Below are positions 1 through 12,535 of a stretch of 64,000 bases of DNA, piece by piece. The notes under the pieces are model-generated. The model had not been told where the DNA came from, ran no database searches, and worked only from the letters and a program-made list of their open reading frames with translations. The first letter of the stretch is position 1, and every line of letters starts with the position of its first letter. The DNA comes from Turbatrix aceti (lineage: Eukaryota > Nematoda > Chromadorea > Rhabditida > Panagrolaimidae). The translations under genes were made by a program, and so were the position numbers. The DNA is taken from the NCBI GenBank assembly GCA_963969345.1, contig OZ017766.1:11718001-11782000 (forward strand), written 5' to 3'.

Positions 1-2482
1 CAGTTGATAAAATTGAGTTCCAGGACGAATGTGGGGAATGGGTGACGGTAGGCGATCGGGGTGAGAAATGATGACGACAAATCCGTCGGACACGGTAAGT
101 TGTTTTGTTTCGGGGTACTGAAAACAAAAAAAATGGGAGTAACACTTCGCTTTGCAAAATATTGTTATTTCGGATTTTGGAAGTACTAAAATTTTTTGTT
201 GTTTTTTTTTGTTACCCAACTTTTTTGTGAATAACATTTTTTGTTGTTTTTTTGTTACTTTCCTGGCGCTGTATTTTGAGAGTAACGTTTTTTGAGTGCT
301 ATATTATTACTTTTTTTATGCGCTGTTTTTGCCGAATAATAATTTTTAGACGCTGCGCTGTTTTTGCATTTTACGGAAAATTTTTTTATAAATTCATTAT
401 TTGTAAATAAAGAATTTTTTTGTTCGAAAGTGCTCATAACAATTTGTTTTCTCGACACGAAACTATTTGTACGCGTTTTCGTTAATTCGAATTTTTTTAT
501 CAATGTACAAAAAAAACCTACTTTTCCGTCAATTCACAAAAAAAAATTTGCAAGAAACATGGTTTAAAAAAAATTTTAATATTAAAAAAAAACCCACCGT
601 CTCGTTGTACTCCTTCGCAGTCAGGCATTCCTGGACAAAAACTCTGCCAAGCAGGCATCCGGTCGGAAATTCCTTTGGCAAAAAATCGCCATCCTTCGAC
701 CGAGCTTCCGCGACCCTCGTTTCATCAAGAGGAACCGCACTCGCCGCAATGAACACCGGGCCCGTCATTTTGAGGTCTTCTCCGACGACGACATGAGTCT
801 CGACTCCCGCGAGAACGAACGAAGCCGTCGGTTGATCCAGTGCCAGTGTGAATCCTTTTTGCTCGACTTCCGCATAGAATGCTTCGTCTTCGTCGCCAAA
901 AAGTCCATCGACAAGGGTCGGAATCGGTTGAGAAACCTGCTTGCCATTCTTTTTCTTGCTCTTTCTTTGTTTTTGAACTGGGATCTCAACTTTCGGATGC
1001 TCGTATACCGGAATGTAATCTTCGCAGACCAAAATGTCGTCATTTTCTTCCTCCAGTCGTGTTCGTCTTTTTTGGAGTTCAGATTGTTGACGGATCGAAG
1101 AACGCTGCAGAATGTCCTGGATAACCGGGTCAGCGACTGTTTCGATAGGCTTTTCCTAAAAAAAATAGTTACAAAAAAAATTTATAAATAAAAAAAAAAC
1201 TTACAGCCTGTTCGATAAAAACGCCACCAGAAACGTCAAAATCGTAAACAATGGGTCTACGGGTGCTCTGACGCATCTGTCGGAGTTCTTCTTTTCTCTG
1301 CATGATGGCTTCTCGCTCGGCAGCAGTGAGATACACGTTGCACTCGACTTTGAAGTAGTCTGTTTCCAGATCTACTACTTTGTTTCTTTCCTGGCTGAAA
1401 AAAACAAAAAAACTACAATTAAAAAAACTAAAAAAATTGGCCTAAAACTAGGCAAAACGTAATTTATAAAAAAAATGAGAAAACACAAAAACTAACGTTG
1501 ACAAACAAAAAAGTGTGTATCGTAAAAAGTGAAGTAACAAATGCGCGTACAAAAAATGTTACTTTCAAAAAATTGAGCACTATCCTAAAAAGTAATACAA
1601 TAGCTTAAAAAATGTTATTTCGAAAAAAACATCGCATAAAAAAGTAATAAAATAGCATTCAAAAAAGTTACTTTTAAAAAACAGCGCCTAAAACGTAATA
1701 AAATAGCGCCAAAAACTGTTATTCCCAAAAAAAACGTAACATCTTATTCAACCCTTTTTCTCTCCCCAAATCCTCCAAAAAAGCACTCACGCAGTAGCAT
1801 CGGCTTGCAAAAGCTTGTTTCTATACCCAACAGCATCGGCGACACCTTTGAGAGTCACAGAATCGCCCAGAAGCTTGACCCGCAGTTCATGACCTCGACG
1901 GGTGTTTGAATTGATTAACTGTAACATAAATTACGTTCAACAACAAGCAAAAAAAGAAAGTATAAAAACGAACCTCTCGTTCTTCTTTGGTGCAGACAAA
2001 TGTGTTGCAAAAAAAGCATGGACCAGATCCTTCCTGTTTGCAAACCACTCTCCCACACGACAAACAATTACCGACCAAGCCATGTTGCCTCGCCTGGCAT
2101 TCGCACGCGTGACGTCCTGCAAGAAAGCAACAACAACAAAAAATTTCGTTTAAGCGTACAAAAAATTTTTCAACATACCAGGTTTCAAATCAACAGCTGG
2201 ATCGTACTCAAATAGCTGGGCGCGTCGATTCGATTTTTTGTGATCCTTCATAATGGACTGCAAAAACAAGCGGAAAAAATTACGTGCGAAATGAGCGTTG
2301 AAAACAACAAAAAACCAAACAGCAACTTTTTTATCTGTCGAAGACCAAAAAGAGATTTCGTCGCAGGTTGCGAGCAGGAATTCGTTGGGTCTCACGGTGT
2401 TGCGTGCGCATTTCGTGTCGAGATCTTTGTTTGCAGACGTGTTGGCAGAAAGCGTTGCTTTTTCCATTTCCCTTGCTTCCAT
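1..2482 (-). CDS. trip4: TRIP4 / ASC-1 (activating signal cointegrator 1) homologue, partial at the left edge
   Basis: ASC-1 is the zinc-finger and ASCH-domain subunit of the ASC-1 complex, which acts in transcription coactivation and in splitting collided ribosomes. Seven exons fit in phase: 2482-2396, 2257-2179, 2116-1974, 1918-1791, 1394-1205, 1155-598 and 117-1, giving about 434 residues before the window ends. The third exon encodes the family C2HC5 zinc finger, with GRHACECQARQHG, NCLSCGRVVC and QEGSGPCFFC in order. A central segment with DLETDYF and ER(E)AIMQREELRQMR follows the mammalian protein. The fifth to seventh exons hold the ASCH domain (GFTLALDQPTASFVLAG, FPTGCLLGRV, DGFVVIISHP). 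The N-terminus is much shorter than in vertebrates. The first exon (start 2482, donor GTGAGA) is the least certain part. The C-terminal end lies outside the window. It shares an upstream region with OST1. Confidence 0.9.
1556..1740. repeat. Dispersed ~50-nt A-rich repeat (TRIP4 intron)
   Basis: About three degenerate units of the form GTAATAAAATAGCG, CAAAAAATGTTACT, TTTAAAAAACAGCGCCTAAAA. The same unit recurs at the positions listed in the findings. Confidence 0.75.
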
Positions 2483-2638
2483 GGCTGAGGTACACGTCGC
2501 CTACTTTTGTAGTCCATGCTTTTCATGACTTTTCCATGCTTTGTCTTCCATAGTTATTGTTTTACGATTATTTTCCGCGTTTTACGCGTGTTCAGTTTTT
2601 AGGCCAACTTTTATTACGTTGTTTTTTTTTGTTGTAGG
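2483..2638. promoter_or_regulatory. Shared 5' region between TRIP4 and OST1
   Basis: The two start codons, at 2482 (minus) and 2639 (plus), lie only 156 bp apart in opposite orientation, so this stretch must hold the plus-gene promoter or its 5' leader and the minus-gene promoter. A T-run followed by GTTGTAG ends at 2637, one base before the OST1 ATG, which looks like a spliced-leader acceptor. No clear TATA box was seen. Confidence 0.5.
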
Positions 2639-5055
2639 ATGACTCGACTCTCTTTCTTGTACCTGGTGGCTCTCGCTGCTGTCCTGCACTCTGTGTATGG
2701 TGATCTCAAGCTTACGATTGTTCGTTCGATTGATATCACCACACAGGTACCAAAGTACATCCTCAACATTGATGCTGTCGCCACCGCGGGTTCAGAGTCT
2801 GAATTCATCTTCCCGATAGCGAAGACCGACGCTGAGCATCTCGCTTACATCACGGCAACCGATGGCGCCTCCAAGAAACTCAACTTTGGAACGACTCAGA
2901 ATATTATCGGTGGCACGAAGCCGGATTACGTTTACTACCGTATTACGCTGTCTTCTCCGATTACGCCTTCTGCGTCTGGAAAACTGAGGATTGAATACGT
3001 CTTGACCCAGACTCTGACGCCTCTTCCTGCTGCAATTACCCAGGCTGAATCACAGTGAGTTTTTTTAGGGGATTTTCGAGAGAGAATTTTGCTTTTTGGA
3101 TGCTTTTTTTCACATTTTTACGGTTTTTTTTGACTTAAGAACAATTTTTTGAGCTACTTTTTTACGATCGCGGGATCGTTTTAAAAATAATAGATGTGAT
3201 TTATGCAAGCTGAGAAAAATAATGGTTACGGTTATTACGACGCTTTTTATCCCAAAACGTCAGTTTTTTTATTGAAAACCACTCATTTACGTACCAAAAT
3301 TCTTGACACGAAAAATCCAGTTTTTGATGTTTTATGCGCGTTTTTTGCAGGTTTGTTGTCTGGAAGGGCACTGCCTCTTCCATTTCTGTCTACCCGGTCG
3401 AGAAGGAGACCACAAACGTCAAGGTCGGTTCCGGCAAGGTTGTCAGCTACACCCAGAATGTCCCAAGCAAGGAAACCGGTGGCAAGGTTATCTTTGGTCC
3501 TGTTGCCAATGTTGCGCCTTATACTGTTGTGAGTTTTATGAAAATTTGGGGCCCTGCTTTTTACGGTTATTTTTTAAATTTTGGGGTATTTTTTTTGCTT
3601 TTTGGCAGTTTTTGTATTGAATTTGGCCTAAAAATTGAAAATTGGGATGTTTTACGATATTTTTGTTGTTTTTGATAAAAGTTGGCCTAAAAATGATTTT
3701 TACAGACCCCGGTTGCGATCCACTACGAAAACAACGCTCCATTCGTCGTCGTGACCCAGCTGAACCGAATCATCGAGGTTTCCCACTTTGGCAACGTCGC
3801 CATCGAAGATCACGTCGAGGTCGTGCACAAGGGAGCCGAGCTCAAGGGCTCCTTCTCCCGCATCGACTACCAAATCGATCGCCGCTCCAAGTCGCCTATC
3901 GTCAAGGTCCTCAAGGCCATTCTCCCCGTCAAGGCCCGTGACATCTACTACCGTGACCAGATTGGCAACATTTCAACGTCCAGCGTCCGTCATACCCGTG
4001 ATCGTGTCGAGGTTGAAATGCGTCCACGATTCCCTCTTCTCGGCGGCTGGAAGACCAACTACATCCTCGGATACAACGTGCCATCCAGTGAATTCCTTCA
4101 TCGATCTGGCAACAACTTTGCCCTTCAACTGCCGCTCATTCATCCACTTTTCACCGATGTCGTCATCGAAAAGGCTAACATCCAGATTATTCTGCCTGAA
4201 ACTGCTCAGTGAGTTTTTTGGGGGGACTTTTGTTGACGTCAAAAAGTGAAGTTGCGTCCAAAATTGTTATTCGACGAAAACAACACGTAAAAAGTAACAA
4301 AATAACGTTTAGAAAATGTTACTCTTAAAAAACGGCGTTTGAAAAGTAACAAAACAATCGAAAAAAATGTTATTTGCAAAAAAATGGGGGTAATAATTTT
4401 TTTAGACGTTATTTTAGTCTCATTTTTGACTTTTTACGATCGCGAGTTTCTTTTTTGAACCATTTTATGCAATTTAGGCTAACAAAAATGTGATTACGAT
4501 TTGTAGGACGACGAACACTTATTTATGTCAGAAAATGTAAATAGAAACGTTGTACGATGAAATTTAGGTAAAAAAAACATTATTACTTTTTCGAAGCCTT
4601 AGGTACCGTAATTTTCTTGTTACTGTCTACCAGTTATGATTCTTGACACGAAAAATACTTTTGAACGTTGTTTTTGTCCTTAAAATTTTTTTTATGAAAA
4701 ACATTATTACAAAAAAAATATTTTTTTAGCAGCATCAAGGTCGTCAAGCCCTTCTCCATCAAGCAGCTTCCCGACAGCCTGCACTTCACCTACCTCGACA
4801 CCGTTGGACGACCGGTCATCAACTTGGAGAAGGAAAATCTCGTCGACTTCCACAGCCAACCCATTACCGTATGTTTTGTGATTTTTTTTCGTTAAAAAAA
4901 AATGTTATGGTTGGTTTTTTAAGATTTACTACGATTTCTCGTACATCAACCTCCTCCGTGAACCGGTCATCGTAATCGCAGCTTTCTTCGCGATCTTCTT
5001 CGTCATCATCGTCGTCAATCGCTTTGACTTCTCCATCCAGAAGAAAAAGGATTAG
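2639..5055 (+). CDS. ribo-1: Ribophorin I / OST1 subunit of oligosaccharyltransferase, short-tailed form
   Basis: This is a subunit of the ER oligosaccharyltransferase that N-glycosylates nascent proteins. Exons 2639-3054, 3351-3528, 3706-4208, 4730-4868 and 4924-5055 join in phase to about 455 residues. A signal peptide (MTRLSFLYLVALAAVLHSVYG) leads into the ribophorin I lumenal domain, with the conserved blocks ISRIDYQ-type SFSRIDYQIDRR, KARDIYYRDQIGN, PRFPLLGGWKT and HFTYLDTVGRPV. One membrane segment (VIVIAAFFAIFFVIIVVN) is followed by only about a dozen residues ending KKKD and a TAG stop. Mammalian ribophorin I is about 600 residues with a long cytosolic tail; this form resembles yeast OST1 in length. 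The acceptor of exon 4 could be at 4729 or 4732 (TAGCAG), a one-residue difference. A spliced-leader-type acceptor lies at 2637. Confidence 0.95.
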
Positions 5056-5959
5056 CTGGATTGATGTGAAATGAGATGGACGTCAGCCAATACTTTATTT
5101 CAATTATTAGCACGTTTTCGTGTTTTTTTTGTTTTTTTAGTAGCGTCTATTTATTCTTTTTATTTTATTTTTCTTGTTCGTATTGTATTACCTGATTTAT
5201 CTCATCTCAATAGTTTGTTTGTTTTTTCTCGCTATTTTTTGGACCACCCGCCCATCTGCCTTTAGGTTGTTTTTTTGCCGATTTTCTTTTTCGTGTAATA
5301 ATTTATTTATTTTTTTACTGTAATAATCCGCTATTTTTCCCTTTTGGTATAAATTCGGGTCAAAAAAACAAAAAGAACAGGGGAAATTGCGGGAAAAAAT
5401 TCTACAATATGACAAAAAAAATTTGAAAAGTCGACAGGTGAAAGGTGAAAAACTTTGGACAGGTGATTAGTATCCAGGAGGAGTTCTCGGAGGTTGGCAA
5501 CTGCCAACCTGATAAATATTTTGGGCCTGGTAATTTTTTTTTTAATTTTATTAATAAGTACATTTTCTGTAGTTTCAAATGCTATTCAGTATTTCGGCGA
5601 TTTTGTTTGTTGTCTACTGAAATTAGAAACCCTACTGCCAGTTGACAAGCATGAGTCTAAACCCGTTGTATTTCTGCAGGCATTTATTTAACAGGGGCTT
5701 GTTTATGTGTACTAAAAAACAAAACATCAAGAAACATTTTTTTTATTCACAATGTATTTAATTTATAAAAAAAGTAGGTTAAAATGATTTAATCAGCGCC
5801 GAGTTTTGTGTTTGCTATGCTACTTGAACAAAAACATTTTTGCGCTGGCTCATGTCAGCTTGCAAATTTGCCATTTACGTTTTTTGCTCTTATTCTTGCT
5901 CCTTGCTCCTTGCTCCGATCAAAAATTAAACGAACACGAACATTTATATACTGTTGATA
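5056..5959. other. Intergenic, T-rich; no gene seen
   Basis: OST1 3' flank. It carries long T runs and several AATAAA-like hexamers that could serve OST1 polyadenylation. Short open frames here lack coding character or family motifs. Confidence 0.5.
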
Positions 5960-5960
5960 A

Positions 5961-6451
5961 GGGCTTGTCCAGAAATTACGTCATTGCAAGAGGGGGAGAG
6001 GGGGGTCAGTCCAAAGATGACGGAAAATGATGGAGGGTGGAGGGGGTACTGCTCAAAATGAGGTCATTAAAAAAATTTCAAAAATTGACTTACGAATTTT
6101 CTAAATTTCATATTTTTTGCCAAAATGCGCTGAAAACTGACTGTTTTTGTTCCAATATAATTAAAATGTTTCACCAATCATTTTTTAAATACCGACTCCG
6201 ACTCCGAACAGGCTGCTTAAAAAAACATAATAACTACACAATAATTTCGGCATAAAGTTTTCGAAAGTAGTTTTTAGCAAAATTGATAAACCAAAACTTG
6301 CAAAAAAAAACCGCTAAAAAATGACGTTTTTTTAGCGGTTTTAGCGGGGGGGGGGTCCGGGGCACCCCCCTTGCAATGACGACCGGTGATAGAGGAAGGA
6401 GGGGAGTAAAAAATCATCGATTTTACGATGACGTAATTTCTGGACAAGCCC
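5961..6451. mobile_element. PIF/Harbinger-like MITE
   Basis: Terminal inverted repeats start GGGCTTGTCCAGAAATTACG at 5961 and end with the reverse complement at 6451. Each end is flanked by TAA, fitting the 3-bp TWA target duplication and GG(G/C)C-type ends of PIF/Harbinger elements. Length about 491 bp, non-coding, with G-runs near 6343-6370 and 5991-6006. Confidence 0.75.
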
Positions 6452-6912
6452 TAAACGCAGAAAAACAAACTGATAATTTTTATCATTTGTACAAAATATT
6501 GTCTTTTTGGGATAAAAAATGTGAAGGGGGTATTCTGTGTTTTCTCGTTTAAGGTACACATTTTTGTAGCAAAAATGCAGTTTGTAATGTTACTTATCAT
6601 TATCGATTTTGACAACATTGCCTAAAATTTCATCTGTTTGGAAAATTTTGAAAAATATTAGTAACGACTGTTTAGTATCCAAATTTTAAGACAAAATGCT
6701 GGTTTGAAATTTTCTATTTCCGCTACTTTTAATTATCCTAAAAAAAATTTGCGCAGCGTTGGGGGTTACTATGCGCAAAATTATTTAGGTTAAAACAGAT
6801 ATAATCGGAGTGCAGCAATCCTAAACTGCACTTACATTTATCCTCATTTCTCGTATTCCCGACGAAAAATTCAACTAGATTTTATAAAATTGCTGTATGT
6901 ACAATGAAATGT

Positions 6913-7300
6913 CAGGGTTGCGAAGATGGGATTCCCCGGGAGATTCCCCGGGGAATATTCCCGGGAATCCCCGGGGATTCCCCCACCTTTGCCAAATTCC
7001 CCCCAAAATTCCCCGGGAAACTTCCGAAAAAATTAAGAAAAGTAAAAGGATGTGATTATTTTTTTTGAAGTTTGCCAATTGGGCTTCAAATCTCGCTTTA
7101 ATGTGAAAGTTAGGTTGCAATTTTAATGCACGTTAATAAATAGACCGTTTTTGGTGTGTTTTTTTTTATTTTAGACCTCGTTTTAGATGCATGGCTTTAT
7201 TTGGACGCGGGGAATTTGAAAGGGGATTCCCTGGGGAATCTCCGGGAATCCCCCGGGAATATTCCCCCATTTTTCATTCCCCGGGGAATTTCGCAACACT
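6913..7300. mobile_element. Degenerate hAT-type MITE rich in GGGGAATTCCCC-like palindromes
   Basis: It begins CAGGGTTGCGAA at 6913 and ends with an imperfect inverse (TTTCGCAACACT) near 7300. Both ends are packed with short palindromes such as GGGATTCCCCGGG and TCCCGGGAATCCCC. The same terminal plan occurs in the element at 23874-24218, where the 8-bp duplication is exact. Here no target duplication is left, so this copy is older. Confidence 0.6.
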
Positions 7301-7709
7301 TATGTTAAAAGATGTTATCTGTTTTTTGAAACATCAAATATAAACCGGAATTAGAACCAGAAAAGGGATTTTTAGTGTACTAATTTATAGATAATTCATA
7401 GTAACTGAATTTAAATTTTATTATAATACCTACCTTTATTTACTGTCATCGTAAATACAAAAGATTTTTTTAATATGCTACAGTATTGGACAAATACGTG
7501 TCATCAAATGCAGAAAACTACTACCAGTTACCTTGATCAATTATTAAACGGCATTACGGTAGGTGAAAACCCCGCCTCTTTTTAAAGACATCTAGAAAAT
7601 ATATTCCTGTTTGCCGTTGTTGGCGTCTATGCCCGACAGCAATTTAAAAAGTACCAGTTTTATAATTCAATCCAAAGGCACTAGTTTGATTTCAGTGAAA
7701 GTTTCAAGA

Positions 7710-10700
7710 ATGACCGTCACCCAGACGCCAAAGAAAAGCCGTTCAGAAATTCAGTGTCTTCGTTGCGTGGCCATCTGTGCTGTTTTGGGATTTCATCTAT
7801 TTCCCCAATATGTGCATCAGGGATATTTGGGTGTTGACATGTGAGTGAATTTCAAATTTCTTTTCATAACACACGGATATTTTTTAGATTCTTTGTTTTA
7901 TCCGGGTATCTCATGACCATGATTTTAAAATTTTCATCATTTGAAAAACAACTTTCCGTCGATGTAATTCTTGATTTCTACCGTCGAAGACTCAAGCGCC
8001 TGATGCCGGCCTACCTCAGTGCCATACTTTTGACAATTCTTTTAGGAAACTTTATTTTGACAAACGTGGATTACAAATTTCTACAGCAAGACGGTCTACT
8101 GGCTATCGTGTTTGGAACAAACTTCGAAGGTCTTATAAAGCACCAGGACTACTTTCAACTTGTTGCAACCAAAAAGTTTCTTTTACACACCTGGTCGTTG
8201 TCTGTCGAAGTGCAATAAAGTGCGTTTCAAAAGGATAGGCTCACCCATAAAATCGGATCTTGCAAAAAAATGGTTAAACCTACAATAACGGGAGTAGGCT
8301 CATTCGATCCACCGTGAGAAGTTACTATAGTTAGGGTACTTGCGATAATTATGTGCAGCTAATTACGGCCTCAGAAAAATAAATTTTACTTTTTGACCGT
8401 TTCAAAAGGATAGGCTCACTTTGGATTTTATTAAAAATAATTTATTTTATGCGCGCAAAAAATCCGAACACCAGCTATCTGTAACACATGTGATGTCTTT
8501 AATTAGAATATGCCCTAAAATCCCTGTTGCACACACTTTCTTTAGAACGTTTTACGCATTTTGGGAAATAAAACCTCTAACATCAATAATGGTTTCCTGA
8601 AAGTCAGTGATTGCCGGGATGGGGCGTCTATTGACACATAGTGCATTGTTATGATACCCTTGTTAGATTCTGAAAGGTTTGATATTAATTCATCCCATTT
8701 ACAAATATCTAAAAAATATTTTCTGATGTTGACTATTAAAAAAATAAAGATTTTATGCAGTTTTTCATCTCCCCTAACCGAGCCAATTTTTTTCTGGAAC
8801 ATCGACGGGTTTAAAACGATAGTAGGCAACTATGCAGTACTGTTTGACACAACTTGCAGGTCATTCGGTTCTTAACAAAACCCAGACACATAGATTGCCA
8901 TAGCTCAAAGGTTAGAGTTAGATGTCAAGTTCAAATATTCGAATTTTTTTACGAATGTATCCATTCATGTCGGGTTTATTGGTAACAAATAATTACTTTT
9001 ACATTGCAAGCATGTATTGAAGCATTTCCAAAAGTATTTCATTTAAAAAACTTGCAATTTTAGCGGTGAAGGCTTTCGGGGTGAGGGTGGCTGAACTTGG
9101 CTTTAACAAAACGCCCTGTGTAATGTTTGGCGTGAGCTGCATAAGCCGCATATTGTGTCAAAAAGTTCAGAATAGTTGCCTGCTATCGTGTTATACCCGT
9201 CGATGATCCAGAAAAAAATTGGCTCGGTTAGGGGAGATGAAAAACGGCATAAAATCTTTATTTTTTTAATAGTCAACATCAGAAAATATTTTTTAGATAT
9301 TTGTAAATGGGATGAATTAATATCAAACCTTTCAGAATCTAACAAGGGTATCATAACAATGCACTATGTGTCAATAGACGCCCCATCCCGGCAATCACTG
9401 ACTTTCAGGAAACCATTATTGATGTTAGAGGTTTTATTTCCCAAAATGCGTAAAACGTTCTAAAGAAAGTGTGTGCAACAGGGATTTTAGGGCATTTTCT
9501 AATCAAAGACATCACATGTGTTACAGATCGCTGGTGTTCGGATTTTTAGCGCGCATAAAATAAATTATTTTTAATAAAATCCAAAGTGAGCCTATCCTTT
9601 TGAAACGGTCAAAAAGTAAAATTTATTTTTCTGAGGCCGTAATTAGCTGCAAATAATTATCGCAAGTACCCTAACTATAGTAACTTCTCATGCCGGATCG
9701 AATGAGCCTACTCCCGTTATTGTAGGTTTAACCATTTTTTTACAAGATCCGATTTTATGGGTGAGCCTATCCTTTTGAAACGCACTGTACTACCTCGTGG
9801 CACCATTCATATTGGCCTGGATCGCGGGATCTAAAAACCCAATTTACATGACTACGCTTTTATCATTTTGTAGTTGGATTTTTCAAACGGTATCAATGAC
9901 TGACGAATCGTTATCGTTTTATTCGACACCTGCCAGGTTGTGGCAATTTTTACTTGGAACTTTGGTTTATCACGTTGAATTGGAACGAAATGCTGCAAGG
10001 TAGGTATATAATAATAATTATGGAAAGTACTTTTTTAGCTTTTATAACTTTAAAAAGTGATATCCGTGCGACGAGAGCTTTTGCTTTTTATACAAAACTT
10101 AATGAGCACAGTAAAAACGCATACACAATTAGTGAACGGACGATCGTACGGATACGCGCAAAGTTTACATACAGCTTGTGTATGATGCAGGTCCCTGTCT
10201 GTGTTTTTACAGTTCGTCCGTGTAGTTTTTGTATGCAGCTTAGATTTTTTTCCGTTTACACACATATATGGTTTTAAAGTGTACAACCGTGTATAGCATA
10301 TAAGTGAAGCTAAGTGAAAAGCAATCATAAGCGCTGTGTATTCAAAATACATCTTTTTCAATACATTAAATTCAATGCTTTGGATATCTTACATGATACA
10401 TACATATCTGACATGATCCGACATGCATAACGTCAGATGATGGCAGAATGGTACTTTAAACAACGGCGCCTAAAATGTGACAAAAGTGTTATTCGTGACT
10501 TTTTTAGTGTTCACTCATCTGATGTAACAGAATCCGAAACACTGTTACCAAGTGACATCTCGACTGTTACAAAAAAATGTAAATATCGTACCCAAAAGCA
10601 AATTCTGTCAGTCATCTTTCTCACGGCATTGTGCTTTATGCCGTCGTTGAGCCAGTTTCTGTCTTACAAAACCGCAATTCGTACATTGGCTACCGTACTT

Positions 10701-11939
10701 ACGGCATACATTGTGTTTCTTGGACCTTTTAACCTACATGACAGGATTATGACCCGTGGACTGTTGTACTTCGGCGACATTTCGTACTCTGTCTACCTCA
10801 TCCACTGGCCTCTTGAAGTCTTCATGCAATACCAATACCCCAACATCGGATACCGGTACATCCTGCTCGTCGTCGTATTTGCAGTTTCTATTCTTCAATA
10901 TGAATTTCTGGAAAAGAAATTGCTTCATGCAACAACTGATTGGCGTACTTTTTACACATGTATGACATTGTTTATGTTAATGCTACCACTCTGCTTTATT
11001 CCCGGAAGTTTGCTAAAAGTCTTCCGACCTCTTTCAAAACTTGAAGCAGCAATTGTTCTCAACGAAGAATACGCACATTGCATTACACCAAATGATTGTT
11101 ATCTTACTCCGGAAATTGAGAAATACTATCCAAAGACAAAGAGAGATCATGGAGTTTTAACCTGCGTTTACAATGGCACTGGAACACTGACTTATTTTGT
11201 CGCAGGCAACAGTTATGCCATGCGGCAGATTAAACCGATACAAGACGCCCTCCGGGGAAGGTACAAAAAGCTGTATTACATGGCCCGTTCAGCTTGCGTC
11301 CTTTTCGAACATTTGAATGGACCATTCTCTGAAAAATTCAAATGTGATGAATTGATCGGCAAAACGGAAATTTTTATGCGGGATGTTCGTCCGGATGTTA
11401 CAATTATTATACAAGGGTATTTTTTTGTGACTTTACAAAAATATTATATATTTATTTTTTTAGGGATTTACCTGGTCCACCTTCTGCAAAAGTTCCTTCA
11501 CCTGAAGCTGTTAAAAACGAATCTGTTGTCCTGGGCATGAAACATTTCATTGACATATTTTCTAGATACACTCGTAAATTAATTTTTGTTGAACCCCACG
11601 GAAGACTCGATCACAATCCGGCGCAAAAGATGGCTCAAATGCTCAAAACTGGACAACATTTGGAAAATTATTACTGGACTGAAAATGCATACAAAAAAAC
11701 TCAAATCTATTATTGGTGGCGACACCTTGCTGCCATGGAAGGGTGCCAGAACTGCATGGTCATCAACCAGACCGACACATTTTGTCATTCTGATACGCAC
11801 AGGTGTGATATTTATTTACGACAACGATACAAATGGATCGCTGTTCTGTGATCCATCGCATCTGTCCTATGCCGGGCTCAAAAGAATACAACCTTTGTAT
11901 GAGAAGGCTATTGAAAGGGTAATGAAGGAACTCGATTAA
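7710..11939 (+). pseudogene. OAC-family O-acyltransferase (acyltransferase 3 plus SGNH), disrupted
   Basis: Nematode OAC proteins are multi-pass membrane acyltransferases with a C-terminal SGNH-like domain. Exon 1 (7710-7840) and exon 2 (from 7888) join to GVDIFFVLSGYLMT and FYRRRLKRLMPAYL, hallmark acyltransferase-3 motifs. Exon 2 is cut after SLSVEVQ by the insertion at 8218-9787 and resumes at 9790 with YYLVAPFILAW. Exon 3 (about 10437-11416) holds GDISYSVYLIHWP and the start of the SGNH region; exon 4 (11464-11939) ends with DPSHLSYAGLKRIQP. A second lesion, a frameshift near 11800-11815, separates SDTHR from IFIYDNDTN. The junction across 9999-10437 also does not keep frame with obvious splice sites. 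The insertion adds an in-frame stop, so a full protein is unlikely. One of the lesions could be an assembly error. Confidence 0.85.
8218..9787. mobile_element. Tc1/mariner-type fold-back element inserted in the acyltransferase
   Basis: The element is 1,570 bp and flanked by TA on both sides (8216-8217 and 9788-9789), the Tc1/mariner target duplication. Deleting it with one TA restores the host reading frame exactly (VQ-YYLVAP). Ends read (A/C)AGTGCGTTTCAAAAGGATAGG and its inverse. Two arms of about 650 bp are near-perfect inverse copies around a short centre (about 8880-9100). The motif GTTTCAAAAGGATAGGCTCA occurs twice per arm, at the tip and again near 8400 and 9590. Each arm has an open frame of 95 codons, mirrored in the other arm, with no recognisable transposase signature. 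Confidence 0.9.
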
Positions 11940-12117
11940 AAAAAAATGTGTATTGGTTTGTGCATCGAATAAGATTATATCAACTTTGAAACTGTGTCGC
12001 GCGGGTTACCGGATGAGACAAGACGGCTAAAACGAAAGCGATTCGGTGATTAAATCTGTGTTTAAATACTTGCACTACATATATATTATGTATCATACAA
12101 ACATTAAAGCGACGATT

Positions 12118-12535
12118 GTGGGTGAGCGAATGTTTTCGTTCGTTCGTGTTCGTTCGCAAACATATTCGATTTTTTCTTTTCGTGTTTGTTCGCGAACAAG
12201 TTTTTCTTAAAATTATTTGTTCGTGTTCGTTCGTTTTCCAAACAGATAAAACCAACAAAAATCCAGAAAAAAAGTAAAAAAATGAATGTTATTTTACAAA
12301 AAAAAGCAATTAGCATGCATAAAATTTAGCAAATAAGATGTAGGAAAACTTGTATCAAAAACGAGAAAGATGGACTGCTCAAATTCACGTTTTTAGGGGA
12401 ACAAAATTTTTTCACAATTATGAAAATAATTTGTTCGATGTTCGTTCGTGTTTGTTCGCGAACAAGATCAAAATTGTTCGCGTCCGTTCGGTTGTTTGAA
12501 CAATTCTGAAAAATTGTTCGCGAACAAAAAACAGT
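12118..12535. repeat. GTTCG-rich palindromic repeat cluster
   Basis: Two clusters (about 12118-12240 and 12430-12535) are dense in GTTCGTTCGTGTTCG and the palindrome GTTCGCGAACA, separated by AT-rich DNA. The clusters look like diverged subterminal repeats of one element, but no ends or target duplication were found. Confidence 0.5.

Noticed and set aside
8542..9463. 95-codon frames in the Tc1/mariner-type element, as a transposase fragment
   Set aside because: No DDE/DDD motif or helix-turn-helix was seen, and the frame is merely mirrored between arms.
10000..10436. A normal intron in the acyltransferase between 9999 and 10437
   Set aside because: The GTAGGT donor leaves two bases, but the obvious acceptor at 10436 would need phase zero, so a simple intron does not keep the frame; left unassigned within the pseudogene.
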